In this document: in pieces, positions 1-10,259 of the stretch | Position numbering within the stretch: position 1 is the first letter of the stretch | How the letters are laid out: each line of letters opens with the position of its first letter | NCBI RefSeq assembly: GCF_017591425.1 | Contig: NW_024466307.1 | Span: 2,912,001-2,976,000 of the forward strand | Direction of reading: 5' to 3' | Origin: Ochotona curzoniae | Lineage: Eukaryota > Chordata > Mammalia > Lagomorpha > Ochotonidae | DNA length: 64,000 bases | Position numbers and translations under genes: made by a program | Notes under the pieces: model-generated | Told to the model about the DNA's origin: nothing | Seen by the model: only the letters and a program-made list of their open reading frames with translations | The model's database searches: none

Positions 1-59
1 GCGGTCAATTTAAGAAACTTGAAAAAAAGTGAACACGTATCTGCTGAGCTGTGTAGAAG

Positions 60-180
60 CGCCCTGGTGTATTGTTGTATTCATTTATTGATTCATTGTA
101 TTGTATTTATTCATTCATTGTATTGATTGTATTCATTTATGTATATTGTACTTCATAGATTGTATTCGTAGATGTCCTAT
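60..180. repeat. AT-rich imperfect ATTC/ATTGT low-complexity tract
   Basis: Repeated words such as TTCATT, TTGTATT and TTTATT recur imperfectly across about 120 bp. No precise period is maintained. Confidence 0.6.
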
Positions 181-619
181 TTGACATGAGATCTTTTCCC
201 AGAAAAGTTCGTCAGCTTTAAACTTTTTACCTACCTGGTGATTGGTAGTTTAGTGCTCTTTCAAAAGATAATAAACAAACCAGTGTTTCAGAAAACCTGT
301 GATAGTCTGAATCAGGTGGAACTGATTTAGCGTTATGGATAATTACATAATTAGCGCTGTAAAAAATAAACCATACTATCTACTTGATGGGCTGGGGCGG
401 CTGGAAGGAGGTGTGTAATTATATAATCAGCTTCCTCCCCCTCGGCTGGGTCTTCGGGAGCTTCTCTTTGCCTTGTTGGAGAAGGAGCTTCCTGTCTTCC
501 GTTCCCTGGTGTTGTTGAAGCAGAGAGAGCTAAGCCCTCAGGAGTCCTAGCCCCTTAATAGGACTTCTAACCTGGGCCCGCGAGCCAGCACCCTCTGGGA
601 CCAGAGGCTTTCAGAGTTT

Positions 620-640
620 ACACACACACACACACACACA
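620..640. repeat. (CA)n microsatellite
   Basis: About ten consecutive CA dinucleotides, followed by AAACACG. It lies in an otherwise unremarkable unique stretch (1-3900) with no recognisable gene. Confidence 0.9.
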
Positions 641-3600
641 AACACGTTTTACATCGGGACCCAGCTCACGTGTGTGTCTGTGAAACAGTGCTTTCTGATC
701 TGCTCTGCCTGTTAGCCTGCTCTGTTTTGTTTTTTCACACTGACTGAAGCCCACTGATCGATTTTAGAACCTGTTGCTGGCTCTGACTCAATATGGCCCT
801 GGACCTGTGGTGATCGCTCTGATGGGGCTGCTGAGGCTTTGGGCGTGGCATGGTTGGGAGAGCAGGGGCTTTTTATTGGACAACTTGGTTCAGAATTCCT
901 GCTTTTCCTCATTTTAACTGTGCCACTTTGAGCCTAGTGCTGAATCTCCTTGAGCCTCAAATCCTTTGTTTTGGCAAGTAAAGTCCAAGACACCCACAGG
1001 GGTGGGGAGATGGAGACTTGAGGGCTGTGCATAAGCGTTCAGGATGAAGAGCCTGCCAGCACTGGGAAAGGAAAGCCCACGTCGTGGCTCGTGCTTCATC
1101 TGGTTTTCCTTGCTGTCCTAGCACCCTTGGCCTGGAGCGTTTCAGTTGGCTGAATATTATTTAATAGTGAGATTCCATGAATTCTATTATAGAAAGCATA
1201 TATGTTCCTGGTTAGCCATTATCTACTTTACTTTCTTAGATTGATGATTTCCCCTGCTTTTCTTTTTCTTTTAAACTCTAATTTGCAGTGAAGACTTTTA
1301 GTATATATTTTTGTATTCAAAGAAGACACTAAGTATCTTGGAAGGTTGAATTGTTGTTTTGTGTCTTTGGAGTTTCTTGCCCCTCCGTAAGTTATTTACC
1401 GGCAAAGGCACAGTCCTTCATCTTCTCTGGCACTGCTGTAGAGACAGCAGGGGGAACTTGTCTGTATTTTTGGCGTGGGAAAGTGTGGAAGGTCACCTTG
1501 GGGTTCCGGCATTGACACGGGCCTCGCAGTTGGGTACCGGTGGAACTCAGAGCAAAGACTGAGTCTACGGCAAATCCCAACACCCCTGTCCTGTTCCCAG
1601 CTCCTCGCTTCATTTTGCGTACTTTCTGAAAATGTTTATTTAATTTATTTTAAATCCCTTCTATCATATATTTTCTGGCTTGTGGATTTCTGCATTTTTC
1701 CTTTTAAAAGGTATGCAGTGAATGCATTAAGACTAGAATAAGTTCTTAGCCTTTTGTCTTATTTGTCATGACTCATTATTCTTTAACAAAATTAAAATGG
1801 TTAGGAATTCACTTACACTCACAGAATAGACAACTTCAGACTGAAGTTTTAGTAATTAGAAATATATATTTCCAAATAATCACAATCATACTTCCAAAGA
1901 GGCTCAGTTTGTGAACAAAGTATAATGTTAAATCTATTAATGGTGTATGTAGATTATGCAACTGCAAAAAACCTAAGTTTTAAAGAAGGCAGTACTCTGT
2001 TAAACTAGTTAGAAATATGGATAATTGTAATAGTTGTTAAAAAATTTGTACAGGGCTTTTTCTGTATTTGTTCAAAAGTTATGTTAAAGGTCTATTGTAT
2101 TATTTGTAATTATTTCCTATTAGGCCTTCAAAATACATTTAAAATGTCAGATTCTTTTATTTTAATGAATCTTTCTGTTATAATATTCATTTTGTACTAG
2201 TAAGCAGTTAAAATGAATTAGAATAAAAGCCTAAGAAGTTTAAACAGACATACCAGTAGAAGCTGAAAAAGGCTTTTCCTATTTTAAAAATTCTTAACTG
2301 AGACCATGGTGGATTCAGTAAAAGATGTTTGATTTCATTATTTCTGAAGCCCTCATTTCCCAATTCAATTCCTAACCCTCACTGAATAACTACTGTGAAC
2401 TACTTGGTATAGGGGAAAAATAATCAAGACATCCCTGCTTTGAAAAGCTGTTTTAAAAGCTACATATTTTAATAAACAATTGAGTGGATTCTACAATGAG
2501 AAAATGTTTTCTAGTTATGCTACTAATAAGCCAATTATAAATTATAATTTGAAATAATGGAATAAAAGTAAACATGACAATAAAATCAGCAAAATAAAAA
2601 CCATGAAGAACAGCAAGACAAAACAGTAATACCTTTAGGGCTATGACTGAATTAAAAAAAATGTGTAATATAATTCTGCTTCACATGTGCCTGAATGATT
2701 GTTTTACGTGTGTTTTGCTCATATATTGCTGCTTAGAAAAGTACCACAGAACGCAGTGTCTTCGGACTCAAGTCAGTTTGGACATGCCAAGTGGTTGTCA
2801 TTCCCAGACTTGGCACCGTGGCTGAGATGGCTGGTCTGGTTGAGGCTTGTGAGGTATCTCTCCTGCATTGACTCTCCGCATGGCGGCCACGGACTGTGTC
2901 CAACATGGCGCTCTCGAGGGGCTATTGAGCTTCTTACCTTGTGGCTTTTGATTCTTTTGAGCACCCACAAGGTGACTCTTGGCCTAGGTCATCTATGACA
3001 GTCTGTGTCATGGCAACTGGCAGATGCCAGGCTGGTGACATGCCTTCACCTCTGTCCCAGGTTCTTGGTGAGTCTTGGAGTGAGCCTGGAGCCAAAGGCA
3101 GTGTCCAGGGCTTGTTGGGACACCCCAGGGGCCTTGGCCCACTTGGGGATAGCAAGAGAGACCTTTGTAGAAAGGAACTGTCATGTTGTATACTACTCAT
3201 TTGTAAGCATATGCTAATCATTTCACTGGGTATTGGCTAAAAGCTATATCTGTGTGCTTCTGAAATTCAAATTTGCATTCATTTTTATAAGCATAAATAT
3301 TTTGTACCTCAAAATATATCTTCATCTGCATGTTAATAAGACTTTTAGTTGCAGTGAGAAAATTAAGTCTTCTAGAAACAATTGCTGCCTTTTGTTTGAA
3401 TTCATCTTGATTATCTATGGGTGCAGGGTATTGCCCAAGTCACTGAAGAAAACATTGGGAGAATTACAAGACCCTGCACCAAAGATGATGTCAGTTTTTG
3501 AGACATGTTTACACATCAAGAGTCAAATAGCAGTTCACAGCAGTGACACATTTTCAGAAAAGGGAGAGAGAAACATAGCCTGAGATTAAGCATAGTATGA

Positions 3601-3944
3601 AATTATCTAAGAAGCCTTCTTGCCACAATCGAGTCAAAGTTAGACTGTAGTGTGGCTTCTGTTCCGAGTGAATGAGAAGTCCAGGTACCCAAGAATGAAG
3701 GATTGGGTTTGATAAGTGCATGGGCTCAGCACTAACATGGGTTAGGTTGTATGCCTCCGTTGTCTGGCTTAGTAAGCTGAAGGAAAGCTCGGTGAAAACT
3801 CGAGGGTATCCAGGAAATGAGGGAAGATTTGGGATACAAGAAGAAATGTGACAGAACCAATTCTACAGATTATTTTGGCAACTTCTGAAGAAGGTCAGCT
3901 CACATTGCTACTCTGAGATAGCACAACAAAGAAAGCGTCAGGGC

Positions 3945-4340
3945 TGTATCCTCATGAACAAGGAAGCACAACTCCTGAACAAATATTAGCAGATAAAATG
4001 AAGCAGTAAAAAAGGGAATTATACACCATGACCAAGTATGGTGTATTCCTGCGATGACTGGCTAGTTTACTCTATGAAATATCATTCAGTGTAATCCTTT
4101 ATTTACAGGTTAAGGGAGAAAAATTGTATGAACAGTCACAAAAACCACCAATTGATCACTGTAGAAAGACAAATAAAGAAAGACAGATGACAAAATTTAC
4201 TACCTATTCAGGATATAAACTCAGAAAAATAGGAATGGAGGAAACGTACAGCTAACATTATTCTTAATGCTGAAAGACAGCTGTTTTCCCTAAATTCATG
4301 AGCAAGTCAAGGGTGTCTACTCCCATCATGCTTACTCTGA
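3945..4340 (+). mobile_element. Old L1 ORF2 fragment
   Basis: The + strand carries degenerate L1 ORF2 sequence. The stretch around 3975-4045 (ATATTAGCAGATAAAATG, then ATACACCATGACCAAGT) is the well-known reverse-transcriptase region. It continues through AGCTAACATTATTCTTAATG at about 4251-4270. Stops and small indels break every frame, so this is a dead fragment of an ancient LINE. A CSINE begins about 50 bp downstream. Confidence 0.75.
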
Positions 4341-4393
4341 GTAATGGAGGTCGGAGCTAGAGTGGGAGGTGTTCAGACTGGAAAAGAGAAAAT

Positions 4394-4665
4394 GGGGCTG
4401 GTGTGGTGGCGTAAGTGATTTAAGCTACTGCCTGCATTGCCAGCCTCCAATATGGACACAGGTTTGGATCCTGGCAGTTCCACTTGCCATCCAGCTCCCT
4501 GCTGATGCACCTGGGAAAGTAGAAGACCCCCCAAGTTCTCAAGCCCTTGCACCCACATGAGAGATGTGGATGATGCCCTCGGCTCCCAGGTACGGCCTGG
4601 CCAAGCCCCAGCTGTTGAGATCATTTGGGGAGCGAACCACTGGATGGAAGGTCGGTATTTCTGTG
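4394..4665 (+). mobile_element. CSINE, old, sense
   Basis: It starts GGGGCTGGTGTGGTGGCG and contains the CATCCAGCTCCCTGCTGATG and TGGGGAGCGAACCACTGGA blocks of the lagomorph tRNA-derived SINE. Divergence is high and the 3' A-tail is lost, so it is an older copy. It lies just after the L1 fragment. Confidence 0.85.
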
Positions 4666-4699
4666 AGGGATACAGGATTTAGCCTTGCTATTATGGGAA

Positions 4700-6215
4700 T
4701 TTCCAGGAAATGTCTCCTTTCAGGAGACTGAGTAACTCCTAGGAGACTTACATTTAGACAGAGTCCAACTTGGAATTCAACAATATTTTTTTTCCCTCAC
4801 TTTTGCAATGGAAAATATGGACTTGAATTTTACCTCATTGTGGTCGTTTTCCATGAAGGCTCCTGGAGAAGTGTTTTCAGGAGGATGAATGCAGACTCGA
4901 AGTCATTTGGTTCATGGTTGTCAAGCAGCTTTAGAAACCACATTACAGGGCCAAGCATAATTGGGACCAGTAAAAACCATGTTACAATGAGAGCAGTACT
5001 AAAAAGCTCCGTAAGTAACAAGGCCCTTTTCATGTCAAAATGTGGGAAAACACATGTCTGGTTTTCTTGTTGAATGTAGAAAGCAATATTTATAACGAAG
5101 TATGCACAGACATCATTAAAATGGAACTTTTATACAAATACTACTAATGTGGTTTAATAGTGTCTGTCTGAAGATGAGATTGAACATTCTTTTTTCAAAT
5201 TTGTCCTACCAGGTTATCCTCAAAACTTACTTGTGATTAAAGTACTGTTAAGATAAATGAGGGAAAGAATGGCTATGTATTAAATGTTATTTAGAGTAAT
5301 TATTTTGGAAAAAAAACCCCCACAAGATTAGGCGCTACATTCACTAGCATAACATCTGCCAAAATAAATCCGATGGTCACAGGTGTGAGAGTAAAAGCAC
5401 AGAGGAAAGTAAAGTCAGGTGTTTTTGTAACATGACAGGGTTTCTGAATACGACGCTGAGAAGCTAAGGAGCTGTATGGATGGTATCTATTGGTAACAAA
5501 CCGGATGGCTTGAACCAACAACGTGTGGTTTTCTTGAAGAGTCTGGAGCAGTCCTTCTCTGGGTCTCGCCTGACTTCTCTGGCTGCCCTTGTCTGGGGCT
5601 GGGTGCCCTCAGGGCACTCCAGGCTGACCCACTCGTACCACAACTCTGCTTGGTGCCTGGGTTCAGGTGACTGAAGAAAGAAGCTTCCAGAGATGAGGCT
5701 GCACTTGTGCTAAGACGAGGTGCTAGGCTAGCCGGCTGTGCGAGGATGAGTACAGAGGCCGTCTCTGTAGTAGCAGGACCACATTGCAGGCATGGGGTGG
5801 CATCGTTCAGGGGAGGCCGTGGTAACAAGGATCTCCTGCGGTATCTCTCACTAGCAAATGGAGTTTGTGCTAATCTCACTAAGTTGCCAACTGTATTTTC
5901 ACTTTGTTAACTTAGAAGTGCAATAGCTTTATCATGAACTTGAGCAATGTGCCCAAGTGTGCCCAAGTGTAGTTCTCTTGATGGTTTTGGGAATTCATTG
6001 AACTTCTTATATATGCAGGTTTGTTGTTTTTAAAATGTTCACCTCATCCCATTACTCTTGTTCAAGGGCTCCAATTACAAGTTTAATTGCTTGAAGTTGC
6101 CCTACAACTTACTGATGCTCTATTAATTTCATTAGTCTTTTTTAATTTGATAGTTGCTTTTTATAATTTCTAGGATCATATTATTAGGTTTCCCAAGTTT
6201 CCCTTTTCATTTTTG
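4700..6215. other. Unique intronic sequence, no gene seen
   Basis: Mostly unique DNA. A GC-richer patch at 5480-5880 has overlapping frames on both strands (up to 130 codons on the minus strand) that resemble no family I know. They are best read as chance frames. No repeat boundaries are visible. Confidence 0.45.
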
Positions 6216-6220
6216 CATTT

Positions 6221-6462
6221 TTATTAATATTTATTTGAAGCAGGAGAAAGAGAGAGAGCGAGAGAGAGAGATCCTCCATATACTGGTTCACTTCTCAAAT
6301 GACTACAATAGTTGGGCAAAACCAGGAGTAGCTGGCAGGGGTGTGCCATCCTGGGCTTGCATTGGCAGGAAGCTAGGTTGGAAGTAGAAGCTGTCACAGC
6401 AAGCTTCTAGAATGCCAGGTGCAAAGCAGTGACTTCAAAGCTGCACTAAGTGCCTGCCCCCA
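6221..6462 (-). mobile_element. CSINE, old, antisense
   Basis: The reversed tail TTATTAATATTTATTTGAAG opens the copy, followed by a purine-rich AGAG run and CTGGTTCACTTCTCAAATGA, the antisense of the SINE 3' half. It is strongly diverged. Confidence 0.7.
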
Positions 6463-6814
6463 TAACTCACTTTGATAGTAACTGCTAGTCAAATCGTTAA
6501 CCTTTATATTTATATTTTGATTATAGTAAAACTCCTGTGATTATTTTGTTATTATTTTTTCCTCCATTGCTAAATTCCACCACTTTATTACAAGTAATGA
6601 GTTAGATGTTAGTATGTTGAAAAGGTATCTTAAAATACCAGGCAAAAACTGATACGTTACAACTGATACGTATAGATGAAATGATTAGAAATATGAATGT
6701 GGTTGTATAACATTCCCGAGGGGAAATATATGGCTGATTTTTATTTCCCAATTTCTGATCTTACACTGTACAAGTTTTTAAAATAAGCATGGACGGTATA
6801 TTAGCAAGCTTTTA

Positions 6815-7145
6815 GTTACTACAATGGAATACCTGAAGCAACTGATTTATAAATAGAGAAATCATTGATTGAATGCACACTTGCGAAGTCCCACTGATTT
6901 GGCCTCTGATGATACTGGTGAGTGGTGGATGGTGGAACGTATGAGAGAAAGAGCGCAGGACAGAGGAGGGGAGGCAGCAGCAAGCAGAGATGGCTGAGCC
7001 CAACACAGGCTTTTACAACAAACTCTGCTCAGCATTACCTTTCATGGCCGCATCCACACCACAGCTGGACTGAATTCCGTCCTCTCACTAGCAACAACTT
7101 ACACATCTGGGGTTAGAGTTCAGAGGACAAATCGTATTTAAACTA
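6815..7145 (-). mobile_element. Probable MaLR-type (MST/MLT1-like) solitary LTR, old
   Basis: Read on the + strand this resembles the reverse complement of mammalian MaLR LTRs. It opens with TTAGTTACTACAATGGAATA and CTGAAGCAACTGATTTATAA, and then has a purine-rich middle with GGAGGGGAGGCAGCAGCAAG. It ends near GGGGTTAGAGTTCAGA. No internal retroviral genes flank it, so it would be a solitary, non-coding relic. The assignment is by eye and the subfamily is not determined. Confidence 0.45.
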
Positions 7146-7227
7146 TTATAGTTGTCAAATAAGTAGATAAAACTTTTAGTGTACTTGTAAGAGAAAACCT
7201 ACATACAGAAGCCTCCCAAGGTTTGGA

Positions 7228-7432
7228 GGAAGCTAGTGTGCAAAGCAGAGGTGAGTCGGGCAGAGGTGAGCCCTGTGGCTTGTGGGTGAGGAGGGAGGCG
7301 GCTGGTGTGCAAAGCAGAGGTGAGTCAGGGAGAGGTGAGCCCTGTGGCCTGTGGGTGAGGAGGGAGGCGGCTGGTGTGTAAAGCAGAGGTGAGTCAGGGA
7401 GAGGTGAGCCCTGTGGCCTGTGGGTGAGGAGG
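7228..7432 (+). repeat. 69-bp minisatellite, three copies
   Basis: CAAAGCAGAGGTGAGTC and its variants begin at 7241, 7310 and 7379, giving an exact 69-bp period over three units. The second and third units are nearly identical and the first differs at a few sites. Each unit carries GAGGTGAGTC and GAGGTGAGCC, both close to the 5' splice-site consensus in the sense orientation of ATG10. Confidence 0.9.
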
Positions 7433-7439
7433 ACCTGTT

Positions 7440-9460
7440 GGTAGAAGCAAGAGCAGCTGAGTCTGAGCCCCGTTTCTTTCTTTTCTAGAAGAGTGGATCT
7501 TGGACAAATTACTTAATGCCTTTGACTTTAGTAGTTTAAAAGTAGCTTTTTTTATTTGTATACTTTAATTAATGAGATATCATATAGTTGACAAAATTAG
7601 TAATATAAATTTTAGACTTAAATTTCTTTCTCATAATAGTCATATTTCTGTTGATTTGCTATTAGAAATAAAAGTTAAAATTATCATACGTGATGCAAGC
7701 TGACTGAAAATATTTTGAAGAAGCAGAAACAGAAATCTGTAAAGGTCTCACACATATATGTTCTTGTTTTTAAATTTATTTATTTTATGATACAATTTCA
7801 CAGACTCAGGAATTTCACTTCTCCCTCCCAAAAAGTAACTTTTCAAATGAATAATGTGTCCTATACTCCCTTAACTCATTGGATGTTTAAAAAAACAAAT
7901 ACTCAGCTAGGAACTGATTTCTTTTGCTAGTGATTAGTACTTTTTTTTAAATAAGGGAATGAGAAGAACTTTTACCAGGCTTTAAATTTGCTTGGACTGT
8001 GGGTTGAGTTTATTGTTACCATGGTGCAGTTAGCAAACGCTAATTATCTCTGTGTGAAAGCTGCCATCTTTAATTTCAATTAAGCTCAGTGCTGGTATAA
8101 AATCCTATCTCCAATTAAGAGACTGTGGGAGTATTTTGTTTAATTTGATCTTAACCGGGAGCGGGTCTCTCCTGGGACCTGGGGCTTCTCTCAGCCTCTG
8201 CTCCCCGGGGTGCTGCGGCCCATGCCCCATCCCGCTGCAGCGCCCCTACTGGCTGGGCAGGGCTGTGTTCTGCCGCGGAAGGTACACCACGGTCTCCTGC
8301 CTTTGCATGTGGGACATCCGGGATCTAGAACTCATCCAATGAAAGCGCTTCTGATAACCCAGCTCTGGAGACCTCCCTGAGGGCGCGAAGTCTAGGAGCT
8401 TCTTTCCTCTGAATGGAGTCTCTTGCCACTAATATTGGAAAAGAAAAAAAACCAGTGTTTATTGTCAAAGACATTACTAATCTTTGAGATGAAAACACTG
8501 GCACGTCAGCTGTCCTGTGGATGCTGTTTTATACTCAAATGAAGAATCGAACATCCGTGCTACTGTCTGGATTTGAAGTATTTTTAATGCACTGCTGTGA
8601 GAAAAGCAGGTGCAGTCACACATCCATTTCTTAGATTTGTCTATTTGTGAGTTGATTTGGGTTTAACTTTTTCACAGATGTCAATTTAAGGTTTCCTTGC
8701 TGTTAGCAGAGCAGTTTGTCTCGGGTCTGAGAGTGAGTCTCAGGTCTGTGTGTCCTGCGGAATGACTTGAATGCAGTGGGCTCAAAATGCACCCTCTGCC
8801 CCACGCTGCCACGTTACCGTTTCAGCACCCCACCACCCTTCCAGCCCTGGGGGTCAGTGCTGCTTTGCAGGGTCTTCCACCGTACTACAGCCCTTTGCTG
8901 GCACCTGTGTTGGGTGTGTCTCCTTCATGGGCACTTGGGCCAGCCTCAGAGGTGTGGAGAGGAGTGGCTGCCCAGACTGTGGGCTGACGATGCTGGCTCA
9001 GTTACTGAAAACTTGAGTTTCTAAGGGTGTCCATTCATCCAGGTTTGGTCAAGTTTACGTATTGGTGATAGGTGTGAGCTAGCCTGCGCATCTAGCGTCT
9101 CATAGCGAGGTGAAAGGTTCCGGAAGTTCGTCAGGTGAACCAGTGCCCTTACTCAGTGCATCCGGACCTAGGTGTTCATGCAGTGCACCATTCCCTGCCA
9201 CCTCCCCCTTGTCTCTGCCTTCTGATAAAATCATCTACCAGATAACATCTGCTGTCTTTATTGTCTTTCAGGTCTATTTCATTATCTGTTTTTTCTAAAC
9301 TACTCACAAAGATACTTACGAAAATATAACTATGAATTACTTTAAAAACATCTTTTGAGTTATTTCAAGGCTAAAGTAAATTAGCTCCAGTTACTTAATA
9401 ATTGAGTAAAATCCCCTGCAAAGTTGTAGCCAATTTTATTTGAAATATTAGGTTTGTAGA
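7440..9460. other. Unique intronic sequence with a candidate conserved block
   Basis: No gene is recognised. The stretch 7980-8130 looks like regulatory DNA (see findings). It is followed abruptly by a GC-rich patch at 8155-8345 with a 68-codon open frame of unknown origin. 8760-9010 has overlapping frames without family resemblance. Confidence 0.4.
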
Positions 9461-9464
9461 CAGG

Positions 9465-9771
9465 ATTTTTTAAAAAGATGTACTTATTTATTTGAAGGCC
9501 AGAGAAAAAAGGAGAGAGACGGGCCTGCATCCTCTGGCTCCCCTCCAGCCCCCACCCGATGGCCCTGACAGCCAGGTCTGAGCTATGTGGAAGCCAGGGT
9601 CTCCCCCATGGGCTGGGGGATCCAAATGCTTATGTCGTAGATTGCTGCTTTCCCAGGCCGTCAGCAGGGAGCTGGATGGGAAGAGGAACAGCCAGGATGT
9701 GGATCAGCACCCGTATGAGAGGGCAGCATCACAGGCCATGGTTCTACCTGATATCCCCCAGCGCTGACCCC
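9465..9771 (-). mobile_element. CSINE, diverged, antisense
   Basis: The reversed A-tail TTTTTTAAAAAGATG begins the copy. The block GCAGGGAGCTGGATGGGAAG near 9665 is the antisense of the CSINE CTTCCCATCCAGCTCCCTGC box. The terminal AGCGCTGACCCC replaces the usual CGCCGGGCCC. Confidence 0.85.
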
Positions 9772-9800
9772 AGAATGGAGTTTTTGGTTAATCTTAATCT

Positions 9801-9819
9801 CTTTTTTTTTTTTTTTTGG
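9801..9819. repeat. Poly(T) run
   Basis: About 19 T residues about 30 bp downstream of an antisense CSINE. It may be the reversed tail of another, unrecognisable retroposed fragment. Confidence 0.6.
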
Positions 9820-9924
9820 CGTAGCGGAAATTTTCTTTTTGAGGAAGAATGCTATGTAAATACCAAGTATTATTACTCTTATTATGGATACTAATGACAT
9901 TTATCCTTAAATAATATTAGTATT

Positions 9925-10256
9925 GGGTCCGGCACAGTAACCTAACAGCTAAAGTCCTTACCTCATACTTGTTGGGATCCCATATAGGCACCAGTTCTAT
10001 TCCTGGAGGCCCTGAATCCCATCTAGCTTCCTGCTTGTGGCCTGAGAAAGCAATCGAGGACTTTCCAAAGCCTTGGGACCCTGCACCTGCATGGGAGACC
10101 CGAAAGAGGCTCCAAGTTCCTGCCTTCAGTTCAGCATAGCTCCGGCTATTGTGGTCACTTAAGGAGTGAATCATCAGATGGAAGATTTTTCTTTCTGTCT
10201 CTCCTCCTCTCTGTATATTTGACTTTACAATAAAAATAAGTGAACCTTAAAAAAGA
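9925..10256 (+). mobile_element. CSINE, full length, sense
   Basis: It runs from GGGTCCGGCACAGTAACCTA through CATATAGGCACCAGTTCTAT to CTTTACAATAAAAATAAGTG and an A-rich tail. It is of the TGGCTAAAGTCC type, moderately diverged, and carries an AATAAA motif in the sense orientation of ATG10. Confidence 0.93.
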
Positions 10257-10259
10257 AAT

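Larger units (their letters stand above)
1..3900. other. Unique intronic sequence, no gene seen
   Basis: Apart from the AT-rich tract at the start and the CA repeat, this is mostly AT-rich single-copy-looking DNA with scattered stops. A GC-rich patch at about 2810-3170 has an open frame of 99 codons with no recognisable protein. I see no SINE, LTR or exon here. Confidence 0.5.
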
